DNA of 64,000 nucleotides, taken from the NCBI RefSeq assembly GCF_000826085.1, contig NZ_CCYM01000002.1, positions 1-64,000 on the forward strand, written 5' to 3'. The first letter of the stretch is position 1. Each line of letters opens with the position of its first letter. Under the pieces are notes generated by a model, which worked only from the letters and a program-made list of their open reading frames with translations, did not search any database and had not been told where the DNA came from. Positions 1-13,030 of the stretch are shown here, piece by piece. A program made the translations under genes and the position numbers. This stretch comes from Nigerium massiliense. GTDB lineage: Bacteria > Actinomycetota > Actinomycetes > Propionibacteriales > Propionibacteriaceae.

Positions 1-1
1 G

Positions 2-39
2 CAACTGTCCCCCGTAACGGTTGTTACGGGGGACTGTTG
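2..39 (-). terminator. rRNA operon terminator hairpin
   Basis: A perfect 12-bp inverted repeat (arms 7-18 and 23-34, loop 19-22) is extended by four more pairs (2-5 with 36-39) beyond one mismatch. It lies just past the 3' end of 5S on the transcribed strand, where an rrn terminator is expected. Whether a T-tract follows cannot be seen because the window ends. Confidence 0.75.
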
Positions 40-44
40 TTGTG

Positions 45-163
45 TGTCCGGCGATGACCTACTCTCCCACACACCAGCGTGTGCAGTACCATCGGCGCTG
101 AAAGGCTTAGCTTCCGGGTTCGGAATGGGGCCGGGCGTTTCCCTTTCGCCATTATCACCGAAA
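45..163 (-). rRNA. rrf: 5S ribosomal RNA
   Basis: The minus strand reads as a typical bacterial 5S RNA. Its 5' end UUCGGUGAU pairs with the 3' AUCGCCGGA to close helix I, and the CGAACCCGGAAGC loop is present. It is the last gene of the 16S-23S-5S operon. Ends are estimated from the helix I pairing and may be off by one or two bases. Confidence 0.93.
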
Positions 164-319
164 CGACTATTCATTTATCAATCCCCACCCGCCGGGTGGG
201 GGGAACATCACAGACACTCCGGCCACCCCGGACCGGGGTGGTGTGTTGTCTGGGAATCGTATAGCGGACGCGAAACATCTTGCAGCAATCATCTGCGTCA
301 AGACATGTTTTTGGTGGTG
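164..319 (-). other. 23S-5S spacer with pre-23S processing arm
   Basis: No gene is seen. Bases 259-279 are almost fully complementary (as RNA) to 3436-3455 upstream of 23S, and the sequence just after the 23S 3' end pairs with that just before its 5' end. Together they form the long stem expected for RNase III processing of pre-23S RNA. Confidence 0.6.
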
Positions 320-5303
<4,984 letters not shown>

Positions 5304-5538
5304 AAAAACAAAGAGCAAGACCATGACAAAAAACCAGAAAAACTGGCATCAATCACTAATCAATCACTCAAAGAAACCTGTAACCCAACCCAAAAGCCAG
5401 GCACGAGGCAACACACAAACTGACAAACAGTCTGTGCAAAAAAATGGCATTGACTTATAGACACGCTGTTGAGTTCTCAAACTTCCGAAGCACACGAAGC
5501 CGAGGAACTAATTCCTACCGCTTGGGGCAACTCGATTT
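5304..5538 (-). promoter_or_regulatory. rRNA leader with conserved antitermination-like box
   Basis: The region between promoter and 16S contains, on the RNA strand, UUUGAGAACUCAACAGCGUG (5462-5481), a block strongly conserved in actinobacterial rRNA leaders and resembling a boxB hairpin (GAG-AA-CUC) next to a boxA-like sequence for Nus-factor antitermination. A related element precedes 23S. The leader is otherwise A/T-richer than the rest of the window. The function is inferred from conservation. Confidence 0.6.
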
Positions 5539-5567
5539 ACTTTACTTTCCGGGACCCACCCTGTCAA
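5539..5567 (-). promoter_or_regulatory. rRNA operon promoter
   Basis: On the minus strand a perfect -35 TTGACA (5562-5567) is separated by 17 bp from TAAAGT (5539-5544). Spacing and position, about 240 bp upstream of 16S, fit a housekeeping-sigma rRNA promoter. Other rrn promoters may exist further upstream but I could not identify one with confidence. Confidence 0.7.
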
Positions 5568-6165
5568 ATCGATCATTCTCTTGATGAGGAGGTCGATCTG
5601 GTGAGCGCGTGACGTGCTCTTCCAGCGGGAGTCCCAGTGGCTTGCGCCTCAGAGAACATTACCCGACCTGATCGCGAAGTCCAAATCGTGCTGGACGATC
5701 AGGTCGTTGCCCTGGAGGCGCCCCTCGAGCAGCGCCCGAAGGGAATCCTGACTCTACACCGCGCTGAGCCGGTCTGCAAAGCGGACGTCAGCGTGCGGTC
5801 GCGCCAGGCTCATTCCGGATCGAGCAAGAGGCGGCCACCCCTGCCGAGGCGGCGCATCCCGTACTGAAACGGCGCGGCTGCGTGAACGCGCTGGGGCGCC
5901 CCCCCGAGGAGGGAAGTCGCCCGGCATCGAGCGGGCGGTGAGGTTGAGATGGCGGATCTGGGCGACGTGCGATGGGCCGGCGGATGCGGGCGAGCCGCTC
6001 ACGCGGCCCTCGCGAGGATCGCACAGCTTGGCGGTCGCGGCGCTGTTGCGCTGGGTTCGCCTCACACGGTGAGCGCGAGCCACCTCGCGCTCACCCGTGG
6101 CGGCCGGAACTCGCTGACGGGGTGCGGGATGGTGATGACCTACCCTCGCCGCTGAGCACGCAACA
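5568..6165. other. intergenic region, no gene seen
   Basis: About 600 bases between the rplA terminator and the rRNA promoter. The open frames here are short, arginine/proline-rich and match no family I recognise. The part nearest 5568 may hold upstream elements of the rRNA promoter. Confidence 0.6.
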
Positions 6166-6192
6166 GAGCCCCGCACACGTGGTGCGGGGCTC
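6166..6192 (-). terminator. rplKA terminator hairpin
   Basis: An 11-bp perfect inverted repeat (GAGCCCCGCAC at 6166-6176 with GTGCGGGGCTC at 6182-6192, 5-base loop) begins 28 bases after the rplA stop codon. Only a weak T-rich tail follows on the transcribed strand, which is common in high-GC Actinobacteria. Confidence 0.65.
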
Positions 6193-6220
6193 CGGGTTTG
6201 CTGCGTTGGGGACAGACGCG

Positions 6221-6937
6221 TCAGGCGCCCGGCGTCTCTTCCTTTCCGGGCCGGCTCTTCGCCACGTCGATGAGGACCCCGGGGCCCATCGTCGACGAGA
6301 CGGTGATCTTGCGCACGTACCGACCCTTGGCTGCGGACGGCTTCAGGCGAGCGACCTCGTCCATCGCGGCGCCGTAGTTCTCGAGAAGCGCCTTCTCGTC
6401 GAACGAGGCCTTGCCCACGATGAAGTGGAGGTTGCTGTGCCGGTCGACACGGAACTCGATCTTGCCGCCCTTGATGTCGCTGACGGCCTTCGCGACGTCC
6501 ATGGTGACGGTGCCGGTCTTCGGGTTGGGCATGAGCCCACGCGGGCCGAGGACGCGACCGAGGCGTCCGACCTTGCCCATCATGTCCGGGGTGGCGACGA
6601 CCGCGTCGAAGTCCAGGTAGCCACCTTGGACCTTCTCCACGAGCTCGTCCGCGCCGACCTCATCGGCGCCGGCGTCCTTCGCCTGCTGAGCCCGCTCGCC
6701 GGTGGCGAAGACGAGGACCCGAGCCGTCTTGCCAGTGCCGTGCGGGAGGTTCACGGTGCCGCGGACCATCTGATCCGCCTTGCGCGGATCGACGCCGAGG
6801 CGCATCGCGACCTCGACCGTCTCGTCGAACTTCGCCGACGCGTTCTGCTTGACCAGGCTCAGGGCCTCGGCCGGGGAGTACTGCTTCGCTTCGTCGATCT
6901 TCTCGTCGGCGGCGCGATAAGCCTTGCTGCGCTTCAT
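6221..6937 (-). CDS. rplA: 50S ribosomal protein L1
   Basis: A 238-residue L1 protein, which binds 23S rRNA at the L1 stalk near the E site and in many bacteria represses its own operon by binding its mRNA. The sequence is full length, with the signature region [20 protein letters not shown] followed by PNPKTGTVT, and the N-terminal MKRSKAYR typical of Actinobacteria. ATG start with AAAGGA about nine bases upstream. It follows rplK after a gap of 83 bases and is the last gene of the secE-nusG-rplK-rplA block, ending before a hairpin terminator. Confidence 0.98.
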   Translation of the reverse strand: MKRSKAYRAADEKIDEAKQYSPAEALSLVKQNASAKFDETVEVAMRLGVDPRKADQMVRGTVNLPHGTGKTARVLVFATGERAQQAKDAGADEVGADELVEKVQGGYLDFDAVVATPDMMGKVGRLGRVLGPRGLMPNPKTGTVTMDVAKAVSDIKGGKIEFRVDRHSNLHFIVGKASFDEKALLENYGAAMDEVARLKPSAAKGRYVRKITVSSTMGPGVLIDVAKSRPGKEETPGA

Positions 6938-7020
6938 GACTGGTTTCCTTTCATCTGACCAGGTGTGGTGCGGGCCGCGCTGGCCCTGCCACGGGACGTC
7001 CCGGGTGCGGGACGCGTGAG

Positions 7021-7446
7021 CTACTGAACGTCGATGCCCATCGAGCGGGCGGTGCCCTCGACGATCTTCATGGCGGCTTCGACGTCGTTGGCGTTCAGGT
7101 CGGGCATCTTGGTGGTGGCGATCTCGCGCACCTGATCCTTGGTGATCTTCCCGACCTTCTCCTGCGGCTTGGCGGCACCCTTGGGCAGGCCCGCGGCCTT
7201 CTTGATCAGCTCGGCGGCCGGCGGCGTCTTCGTGATGAAGGTGAACGTCCGGTCCTCGTAGATGGTGATCTCGACGGGGATGACGTTGCCGCGCATGGCT
7301 TCTGTCTTAGCGTTGTACTGCTTGCAGAATTCCATGATGTTGACGCCGTGCGGACCGAGAGCGGTACCGACGGGAGGTGCAGGAGTCGCCGCGCCCGCGT
7401 TCAAGGCAACCTTGACGAGCGCCGCTACCTTCTTCTTGGGAGGCAT
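7021..7446 (-). CDS. rplK: 50S ribosomal protein L11
   Basis: A 141-residue L11 that forms the GTPase-associated centre with 23S rRNA and is the RelA-responsive stalk-base protein. The N-terminal domain shows the proline-rich switch ([20 protein letters not shown]) and the C-terminal domain the RNA-binding segment [12 protein letters not shown]. Start ATG with AAGGA eight bases upstream. It lies between nusG and rplA, the standard order. The gap to nusG contains a hairpin. Confidence 0.98.
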   Translation of the reverse strand: MPPKKKVAALVKVALNAGAATPAPPVGTALGPHGVNIMEFCKQYNAKTEAMRGNVIPVEITIYEDRTFTFITKTPPAAELIKKAAGLPKGAAKPQEKVGKITKDQVREIATTKMPDLNANDVEAAMKIVEGTARSMGIDVQ

Positions 7447-7504
7447 AACTGGGTCCTTGCTTTCTCGTTGAGGGGCCGGGTCGCCCCTCCTCTATCAATG
7501 CGGT

Positions 7505-7525
7505 GGCCCGGCACGAGGCCGGGCC
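7505..7525 (-). terminator. hairpin between nusG and rplK
   Basis: An 8-bp perfect GC stem (GGCCCGGC at 7505-7512, GCCGGGCC at 7518-7525) with a 5-base loop lies 32 bases after the nusG stop codon. There is no T-tract. It may attenuate transcription or stabilise the nusG mRNA end, separating secE-nusG from rplKA. Confidence 0.45.
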
Positions 7526-7557
7526 GCTGCGAACAACACTCCAGGATAGTGCGGGCG

Positions 7558-8391
7558 TCAGCCCTTCTGAACCTGGGAGAACGTGAGATCCACGGGGGTT
7601 TCCCGCCCCAGGATCTCGACCAGGGCCTTGAGCCGCTGGCTGTTCGCATTGATCTCGGTGATCGTGGCGTGGACGCCGGAGAACGGGCCCTGCACCACCA
7701 TGACGGAGTCGCCGACGTTGAAGTCAGCCACCTCCACCTTCTTCTTCCGCTGCGACGTGCCGCTCGACTGGGCGGCGACCTTCGCGATCACGGACGGCGC
7801 CAGCATGCGCTCGACCTCGTCCAGCGAGAGCGGGACCGGCGAGCTGGCGTGCGCGACGAAGCCGGTGACCGACGGCGTGTGCCGAACGGCGGCCCACGAC
7901 TCGTCCGTCATCTCCATGCGGACCAGGACGTAGCCGGGCAGGACCGTGCGGGTGACCGTCTTGCGGGCGCCGTTGCGCACCTCGACGACGTCCTCGGTGG
8001 GGACGACCGCTTCGTAGATGTAGTCGTCCATGCCGAGGGTCTTCACCCGGTTGTCCAGGTTCTGCTTGACCCTGTTCTCCATGCCGGAGTAGGTGTGCAC
8101 CACATACCAGTCGCCGGGCTCGCCGTTCAGGCGCTGCCGCAGTTCCTCAAGGGCGGCCTCCTCCTCGGCGGAGTTGTCGCCCTCGTCGGCCGGCGCCTCT
8201 TCGTCCTCGTCGGAGTCCACGCCACCGAGGTTGGCGAGCATTTCGTCCTCGCCGACGGTGGTCTCTTCGTCGCCGAAGTCCAGGTTCAGGTCGAGGTCGT
8301 CGGACGCGGCCTCATCTGCCTCGGCCACGCCGAGGTCGATCTCGAAGTCGTCGTTCTCCTCATCGCGAGGAGTCTCATTGTCTTGGGTCAC
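7558..8391 (-). CDS. nusG: transcription termination/antitermination factor NusG
   Basis: NusG binds RNA polymerase and links it to Rho or the ribosome. The canonical NGN domain begins around residue 94 ([19 protein letters not shown]) and the KOW domain occupies about residues 222-277 ([15 protein letters not shown]). The protein has 277 residues instead of about 180 because of a strongly acidic N-terminal extension of about 90 residues rich in Asp and Glu; such extensions are common in actinobacterial NusG. GTG start, with GGAG seven bases upstream, overlaps no neighbour; secE lies 27 bases upstream. Confidence 0.97.
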   Translation of the reverse strand: MTQDNETPRDEENDDFEIDLGVAEADEAASDDLDLNLDFGDEETTVGEDEMLANLGGVDSDEDEEAPADEGDNSAEEEAALEELRQRLNGEPGDWYVVHTYSGMENRVKQNLDNRVKTLGMDDYIYEAVVPTEDVVEVRNGARKTVTRTVLPGYVLVRMEMTDESWAAVRHTPSVTGFVAHASSPVPLSLDEVERMLAPSVIAKVAAQSSGTSQRKKKVEVADFNVGDSVMVVQGPFSGVHATITEINANSQRLKALVEILGRETPVDLTFSQVQKG

Positions 8392-8418
8392 AAACCTTCT
8401 CCGTTATCCAGAATCGAC

Positions 8419-9006
8419 TTAGCCGAAGAGCCTCAGCAGCGCGGCGCCGAGACCGAGGTCGAGCAGACCCACGTAGGCGATGATGAACAACACGAACACC
8501 AGCACCACCACGAAGTACTGACGCACCTCGGCGCCGGAGGGCCAGATGACCTTCTTCAACTCGCCGACGGACTCGTTGACGAACTGGGCGGGCGTCGTGC
8601 GCTTCTTGACCACCGCCTTGCCGGAGCGGCCAGGCTTGGTGGCGACGGGGACCGTGTCGGCGGTCTCGGCGGCAACGCGTCGGCGCGGGCGCGAGTTGCG
8701 CGCCATGGCCGCGGCGGACTCCGCCTGAGCGAGTTGCTCCGGGTCGTCGATCACGACGGCGTCGGGTTCGGCGTCGCCGGCCTCGACCAAACTGGCCGCG
8801 GTCGCACCCTGCCCGGCAGGCGCCTCGGCATCGGTCAGTTCCTCGGCCTCGTCGTCGACCACCTCGTAGGAGGGCGCGTCCCCAGCCATCGGCTCGGCCA
8901 GATCCTCGCCGGCGAGACCGTCGTCGCCCACGTGCTCAGCCCGAAGCTCGTCGGGGGTTGGCGAGGACTCGTCGCGTCGGCCTTGACCGTTCGCTCGTTC
9001 CGCCAC
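8419..9006 (-). CDS. secE: preprotein translocase subunit SecE
   Basis: SecE is the small subunit of the SecYEG channel. The C-terminal about 60 residues carry the conserved cytoplasmic amphipathic helix (NESVGELKKVIWPSGAEVRQ) and one membrane span. Ahead of them lies an unusual polar extension of over 100 residues, rich in Asp, Glu and Ala. I chose the GTG at 9004-9006 because AAGGA lies eight bases upstream; a longer reading frame would run into tRNA-Trp, and the GTG two codons earlier is too close to the ribosome binding site. It is followed by nusG, the universal order. Confidence 0.93.
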   Translation of the reverse strand: MAERANGQGRRDESSPTPDELRAEHVGDDGLAGEDLAEPMAGDAPSYEVVDDEAEELTDAEAPAGQGATAASLVEAGDAEPDAVVIDDPEQLAQAESAAAMARNSRPRRRVAAETADTVPVATKPGRSGKAVVKKRTTPAQFVNESVGELKKVIWPSGAEVRQYFVVVLVFVLFIIAYVGLLDLGLGAALLRLFG

Positions 9007-9060
9007 TGCCACGTCCTTCGCTTCGATTGATCGCTGAGGCCAGCCTACGTGCCGACTCAG

Positions 9061-9133
<73 letters not shown>

Positions 9134-9244
9134 CCGGCGACCCACGGGAGCGTCGCGCAGACGTCCGGCGCTTAGGCCGCCAAGACAAGGAGTGTATTGC
9201 GTTTGCGGGGCTGAGTCGAACCGGGACCCGGCGGGGCGTCCTGC

Positions 9245-10324
9245 TCAGTCGAGCGACACCCCCAAGAACACCGGCTCTGGGACGAGCTCGACGCCGTACG
9301 CGTCCCGGACGCCGTCGCGGACGCGGCGGGCCAGCGCCACGATGTCGGCGGCCTTCGCACCCCCACGGTTGGTCAACGCGAGGGTGTGCTTGGTCGACAG
9401 CGTCGCCGGCGGCTCCCCGAAGCCCTTGCCGAAGCCGGCGTGGTCGATGAGCCAGGCGGCACTCGACTTCACCAGTCCGTCCGGCTGCGGGAAGCGCGGG
9501 GCCTCCTCGGGCAGGGTCGCGGCGGCCTCGGCCGTCAGCAGCGGGTTGGTGAAGAACGAGCCGGCGCTCCACGTGTCGTGGTCGGCGGGGTCGAGCACCA
9601 TGCCCTTGCCCCGGCGCAGCTCGAGGACGGTGCGGCGCACGTCCCCCAGCGGCGCGCGGCCGCCGTCCCCGACGCCGAGGCGGCGGGCGAGCTCGCCGTA
9701 GCGCAGCGGCGCCGACCGCGTCCCCTGGGCCAGTTGGAACGTGACGCTCAGGACGACGTAGCGCCCGGGGTCCGCCTTGAACCGCGACATGCGGTAGGAG
9801 AAGTGGCAGTCCGCGTTGGCGAAGGTGCGGTAGGCGCCCTCGGCGCGGTCCCAGGTGCGGACCGACCAGATGGTCTGAGCGACCTCCTGGCCGTAGGCGC
9901 CGACGTTCTGGATGGGCGTCGAGCCGACCAGTCCTGGGATGCCGGACAGCGCCTCGATGCCGACCAGTTCGTGCCGCACGGCGTACTCGACGAATCGGTC
10001 CCAGCTCTCCCCCGCCTGCACCTCGGCGAGCATTCCGCCGCAGGCCGCGGGGGCGGGGTTGGCGGCGGTGCCGGCGTCCGCGTCGAACTCGCAGAAGGAG
10101 CCGTCCACGCTCAGGCCGCGGGTGGCGACGTGGACGACCGTTCCCTCGAAGCCGTCGTCGGACGCCAGGATGTTCGACCCGCCCGAAAGCACCAGCACGG
10201 GCTCGCCGCGTTCGTCGGCGGAACGGACCGCGTGGACGAGTTCCTCGGTGGTGGTGGCATCGACCCAGGCACGGACGGGGCCGCCGACGCGGAAGGTGGT
10301 GTGATCGGCCAGCAGCTCAGTCAA
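9245..10324 (-). CDS. murB: UDP-N-acetylenolpyruvoylglucosamine reductase
   Basis: MurB uses NADPH and FAD to reduce UDP-GlcNAc-enolpyruvate to UDP-MurNAc, the second committed step of peptidoglycan synthesis. The 359-residue protein begins with HTTFRVGGP, has the FAD-binding VLSGGSNIL motif near residue 46, and IEALSGIPGLVGSTPIQNVG AYG in the middle; GSFFTNPLLT contains the catalytic serine region. The start is probably TTG at 10322-10324, overlapping the end of hadB by eight bases, since the frame closes upstream. It occupies the place hadC has in mycobacteria. Confidence 0.96.
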   Translation of the reverse strand: MTELLADHTTFRVGGPVRAWVDATTTEELVHAVRSADERGEPVLVLSGGSNILASDDGFEGTVVHVATRGLSVDGSFCEFDADAGTAANPAPAACGGMLAEVQAGESWDRFVEYAVRHELVGIEALSGIPGLVGSTPIQNVGAYGQEVAQTIWSVRTWDRAEGAYRTFANADCHFSYRMSRFKADPGRYVVLSVTFQLAQGTRSAPLRYGELARRLGVGDGGRAPLGDVRRTVLELRRGKGMVLDPADHDTWSAGSFFTNPLLTAEAAATLPEEAPRFPQPDGLVKSSAAWLIDHAGFGKGFGEPPATLSTKHTLALTNRGGAKAADIVALARRVRDGVRDAYGVELVPEPVFLGVSLD

Positions 10325-10733
10325 CGCGGACCTCGGCGGTCGCGGAGCCGAGCACCTTCACCCCGTCGCAGGTCGCCTGGATGCTCACGGTAGCGACGCC
10401 GTCGGCGAGCCTCGTGACGGAGCCGGCGAATTCGACGAGCGCCCCGTCGGTGTCGTCCGGGACGGGAACCGGCTTGGTGAACCGGACGCCGTAGCTCTGC
10501 ACGCGCTCCGGGTCGCCGGCCCAGTCGGTGACGAGGCGCAGAGCCGTCCCCATCGTCAGCATGCCGTGGGCGATGACGCTGCCGAGGCCCAGGCGTCCGG
10601 CGTAGAAATCGGAGTAGTGGATCGGGTTGAAGTCCCCCGAGGCGCCTGCGTAGCGCACGAGGGTCTCGCGGGTCAGGTGGACGGCCAGGCCAGGCAACTC
10701 CGTGCCCACCTCGGCGTCGATCGCGTCGCTCAC
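10317..10733 (-). CDS. hadB: MaoC-family (R)-specific enoyl-ACP/CoA hydratase subunit
   Basis: A 138-residue hot-dog fold protein with the hydratase 2 motif: the segment YAGASGDFNPIHYSD contains the catalytic Asp and His. It is the equivalent of mycobacterial HadB, the catalytic half of the beta-hydroxyacyl-ACP dehydratase of fatty acid synthase II; in non-mycolate Actinobacteria its substrate is less certain. GTG start overlaps the hadA stop (GTGA), so the two subunits are translationally coupled and probably form a heterodimer. Confidence 0.9.
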   Translation of the reverse strand: MSDAIDAEVGTELPGLAVHLTRETLVRYAGASGDFNPIHYSDFYAGRLGLGSVIAHGMLTMGTALRLVTDWAGDPERVQSYGVRFTKPVPVPDDTDGALVEFAGSVTRLADGVATVSIQATCDGVKVLGSATAEVRVD

Positions 10734-11167
10734 GCTTCCTCCTCGTTCTCGACCGGCCAGGTGTGCAGCAACGTCGACGAGGCGGTGCAGAGGCTCTCCC
10801 CCGCCGTCGTCGCCAACAGCACCGAGATCGTCACGAACGCGGTGTTGGCGCGCGTGCGCACCTTGTCGATCGTCAGCGTCGCGGTGACGTCGTCGCCCGC
10901 CCGGAGCGGACGGTGCCAGGCGAACTTCTGGTCGGTGTGCAGCGTCTGGTCGAGGCGCAGGTCGAGCTCCTCGTCCGCGAACAGCGGGCCCCAGGCGTCC
11001 GCCGCGAGGACGGCGGCGAACGTCGGCGGCGCCTGCGGCGTCCCCCCGGCGTAGGCGGCGTTGTCGTCGCCGAGCGCGCGGGCGAACTCGGCGATCTTCA
11101 CGCCCGTGACCGTGTACGGCTGGGTGGGCGGATACGTCCGGCCCACGTGGGCTTCACTGATCGGCAT
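10730..11167 (-). CDS. hadA: FAS1-like dehydratase subunit (HadA/UPF0336 family)
   Basis: A 145-residue hot-dog protein lacking the Asp-His dehydratase motif and matching the UPF0336/HadA family, which provides the acyl-chain-binding half of the HadAB dehydratase. The N-terminal GRTYPPTQPYTVTGVKIAEF and the segment DNAAYAGGTPQAPPTFAAV are typical. The ATG has no ribosome binding site; TAGCCT at 11174-11179 lies exactly six bases before it, so the transcript is probably leaderless. It diverges from mshA. Confidence 0.9.
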   Translation of the reverse strand: MPISEAHVGRTYPPTQPYTVTGVKIAEFARALGDDNAAYAGGTPQAPPTFAAVLAADAWGPLFADEELDLRLDQTLHTDQKFAWHRPLRAGDDVTATLTIDKVRTRANTAFVTISVLLATTAGESLCTASSTLLHTWPVENEEEA

Positions 11168-11173
11168 GGAAAC

Positions 11174-11179
11174 AGGCTA
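11174..11179 (-). promoter_or_regulatory. -10 box of a leaderless hadA promoter
   Basis: TAGCCT on the minus strand followed by six bases and the hadA ATG. This is the classic TANNNT actinobacterial -10 at the distance that puts the transcription start on the A of ATG. No clear -35 is seen. Confidence 0.6.
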
Positions 11180-11242
11180 GTGCAGCGGCACCCGCCGGTC
11201 GCGAGGGACTCGGGCGACCGCAGCCCGAACGACGCCGCAGGG

Positions 11243-11248
11243 TAGTGT
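11243..11248 (+). promoter_or_regulatory. -10 box of a leaderless mshA promoter
   Basis: TAGTGT followed by six bases and the GTG start of mshA. The hadA and mshA boxes face away from each other in an 87-bp gap. Confidence 0.6.
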
Positions 11249-11254
11249 CTGCGC

Positions 11255-12463
11255 GTGCGCAAACTCCGCCTCGCGTTCGTGTCCATGCACACGTCCCCCG
11301 CCGATCAGCCCGGTGCGGGCGACGCCGGCGGGATGAACGTCGTCGAGAGCCAGCAGGCGATGGCCCTGGCCGCCATGGGCCACAGCGTCGAGCTGATCAC
11401 GCGGCGCGCGAACCCCGACTCCCCCGACGTGATGGAGCTCGCCCCCGGCGTCACGCTGCGGCACCTGGACGCCGGGCCCGCGCGTCCGCTCGCCAAGAGC
11501 GCGATCGACGCCTACTGCGCCGACTTCGCCGAGGAGCTGAGCCGGCTCGAGCCACCGGATCTGGTGCACTCGCACCACTGGATGTCGGGTGTCTCGGCGC
11601 TGGAGGTGGCGCACACCTGGGGCGTTCCACACGTGCAGAGCTACCACTCCGTCGCGGCGCTGCCCGGCTCTCCCCTCGGCGACGGGGAGCCGCCGGAGTC
11701 GCCCGCGCGCGTCCCCGGCGAGGCGATGACCGCACGCCTTTCGGACGCGATCGTCGCCGTCAGCACCGCCGAGGCCCGCACGGTCATCGAGCGCTGCGGC
11801 GCCGATCCGCGACGAGTGTTCGTGACGACCCCCGGGGTGGACAGCGAGGTGTTCCGCCCGGCGTCGCCGACAGAGGCGCGGCCCGACGAGGCGTGGGCGC
11901 AGCACCCCAACGGTTACGCCCTGTTCGCCGCGCGGTTGCAGCCGCTGAAAGGTCCCGACCTGGCGATCGCTTCGATCGCGGCCGTGTCGCGCCGGCTGCG
12001 TCCGCACCTGGTGATCGCAGGCGACATCTCCGAGGACTTCAAGGCCTACCGCGCCGACCTCGACCGCATGATCGACACCCTCGGCCTGACGGGATCGGTG
12101 ACGTTCGTCGGCGGGCAGCCGCGCGAGCAACTCGCCCGGCTGATGCGGCACTGCGAGGTGTTCATGGTGCCGTCGCACTCGGAGACGTTCGGACTGGTCG
12201 CGCTGGAGGCGGCGGCGTCCGGGGTACCGGTGATCTCCTCCGCCGCGGGCGGCCTGCGCGAGGTCGTCGTGGACGAGGAGACCGGGCTGCTGATGAAGAC
12301 GCGGCAACCCTCCGCCTGGGCGTCCGGCCTCTCCCGGATGCTGGCCGACGACGAACTGCGCGCCCGGATGGGCACCGTCGCGCGGGTGCACGCCCGACGC
12401 TTCACCTGGAACGACGCCGCGCGCCGGCTCTCCGAGCTGTACCTGACGCTCGTCGACCGGTAA
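11255..12463 (+). CDS. mshA: GT4 glycosyltransferase, D-inositol-3-phosphate glycosyltransferase type
   Basis: MshA transfers GlcNAc from UDP-GlcNAc to 1L-myo-inositol-1-phosphate, the first step of mycothiol synthesis. The 402-residue protein has the GT-B layout: N-terminal domain with SMHTSPADQPGAGDAGGMNV (acceptor and phosphate loop) and LVHSHHWMSG, and C-terminal domain with FAARLQPLKGPDLAI and the nucleotide-sugar motif SHSETFGLVALEAAASG. The length and the QPGAGDAGGMNV motif favour MshA over other GT4 enzymes. It starts at GTG without a ribosome binding site, in a leaderless arrangement. It is the only plus-strand gene in this block, inserted between rpmG and hadA. Confidence 0.9.
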   Translation: MRKLRLAFVSMHTSPADQPGAGDAGGMNVVESQQAMALAAMGHSVELITRRANPDSPDVMELAPGVTLRHLDAGPARPLAKSAIDAYCADFAEELSRLEPPDLVHSHHWMSGVSALEVAHTWGVPHVQSYHSVAALPGSPLGDGEPPESPARVPGEAMTARLSDAIVAVSTAEARTVIERCGADPRRVFVTTPGVDSEVFRPASPTEARPDEAWAQHPNGYALFAARLQPLKGPDLAIASIAAVSRRLRPHLVIAGDISEDFKAYRADLDRMIDTLGLTGSVTFVGGQPREQLARLMRHCEVFMVPSHSETFGLVALEAAASGVPVISSAAGGLREVVVDEETGLLMKTRQPSAWASGLSRMLADDELRARMGTVARVHARRFTWNDAARRLSELYLTLVDR

Positions 12464-12479
12464 CCGACGGCGACAACGT

Positions 12480-12500
12480 CCGGGGCTCGGCCAGCCCCGG
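12480..12500. terminator. hairpin after mshA
   Basis: An 8-bp stem (CCGGGGCT at 12480-12487, AGCCCCGG at 12493-12500) with a 5-base loop, 17 bases past the mshA stop codon. Together with the next hairpin it separates convergent mshA and rpmG. Confidence 0.5.
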
Positions 12501-12506
12501 ACGCAA

Positions 12507-12539
12507 CACAGGGCTGCCCCTTCGAGGGACAGCCCTGTG
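12507..12539. terminator. bidirectional terminator between mshA and rpmG
   Basis: Arms 12507-12520 and 12526-12539 pair over 14 positions with a single mismatch around a TTCGA loop. It lies 14 bases past the rpmG stop, with an A-rich stretch (GAAACGAAAAATC) on the plus strand after it that reads T-rich before it on the other strand. Confidence 0.65.
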
Positions 12540-12552
12540 CGGAAACGAAAAA

Positions 12553-12720
12553 TCAGCGCGTCTCGCGGTGCGCGGTGTGCGTGTGACAACGCGGGCAGAA
12601 CTTCTTCAACTCCATGCGATCGGGGTTGTTGCGCTTGTTCTTCTTGGTGATGTAGTTGCGCTCTTTGCACTCGGTGCACGCCAACGTGATCTTGGGACGA
12701 ATTTCAGACCTCTTAGCCAT
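12553..12720 (-). CDS. rpmG: 50S ribosomal protein L33
   Basis: A 55-residue L33 of the zinc-binding type: CTEC near residues 15-18 and CPRC near 43-46 form the zinc ribbon. The start ATG at 12718-12720 gives [15 protein letters not shown], as in other Actinobacteria; the upstream extension of the frame would overlap tRNA-Met. The gene follows tRNA-Thr and tRNA-Met, so the three are probably one transcript. Confidence 0.96.
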   Translation of the reverse strand: MAKRSEIRPKITLACTECKERNYITKKNKRNNPDRMELKKFCPRCHTHTAHRETR

Positions 12721-12762
12721 GCTAGGGCCCCCTCTCTCGCACTCGATACCTTCGACTCTGGG

Positions 12763-12835
12763 TAGCGGGAACGGGACTTGAACCCGTGACACAGCGATTA
12801 TGAGCCGCTTGCTCTACCGTCTGAGCTATCCCGCC
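12763..12835 (-). tRNA. metT: tRNA-Met (CAT)
   Basis: A 73-nt cloverleaf with anticodon CAT in loop CTCATAA, acceptor GGCGGGA with TCCCGCT, discriminator A and T-arm GGTTCAAGTCC. The first acceptor pair is G-U, so it does not show the initiator-type unpaired C1 and is called an elongator. It is 42 bases upstream of rpmG. Confidence 0.92.
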
Positions 12836-12887
12836 CTAGGCCTCAACACCACCGGGGTCACGAATGTTCCGGAGGTTCTGGGACCCG

Positions 12888-12959
<72 letters not shown>

Positions 12960-13030
12960 CAGCGACGCACTAACATACACGAGCCGCGCGGGTCGGCCCA
13001 AATCCTCCAGAGGGCGCCGGGCAACCCAGC

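Noticed and set aside
7348..9030. 560-residue plus-strand reading frame opposite rplK, nusG and secE
   Set aside because: It is the antisense shadow of three well-conserved genes; Arg/Gly/His-rich composition and no family motif.
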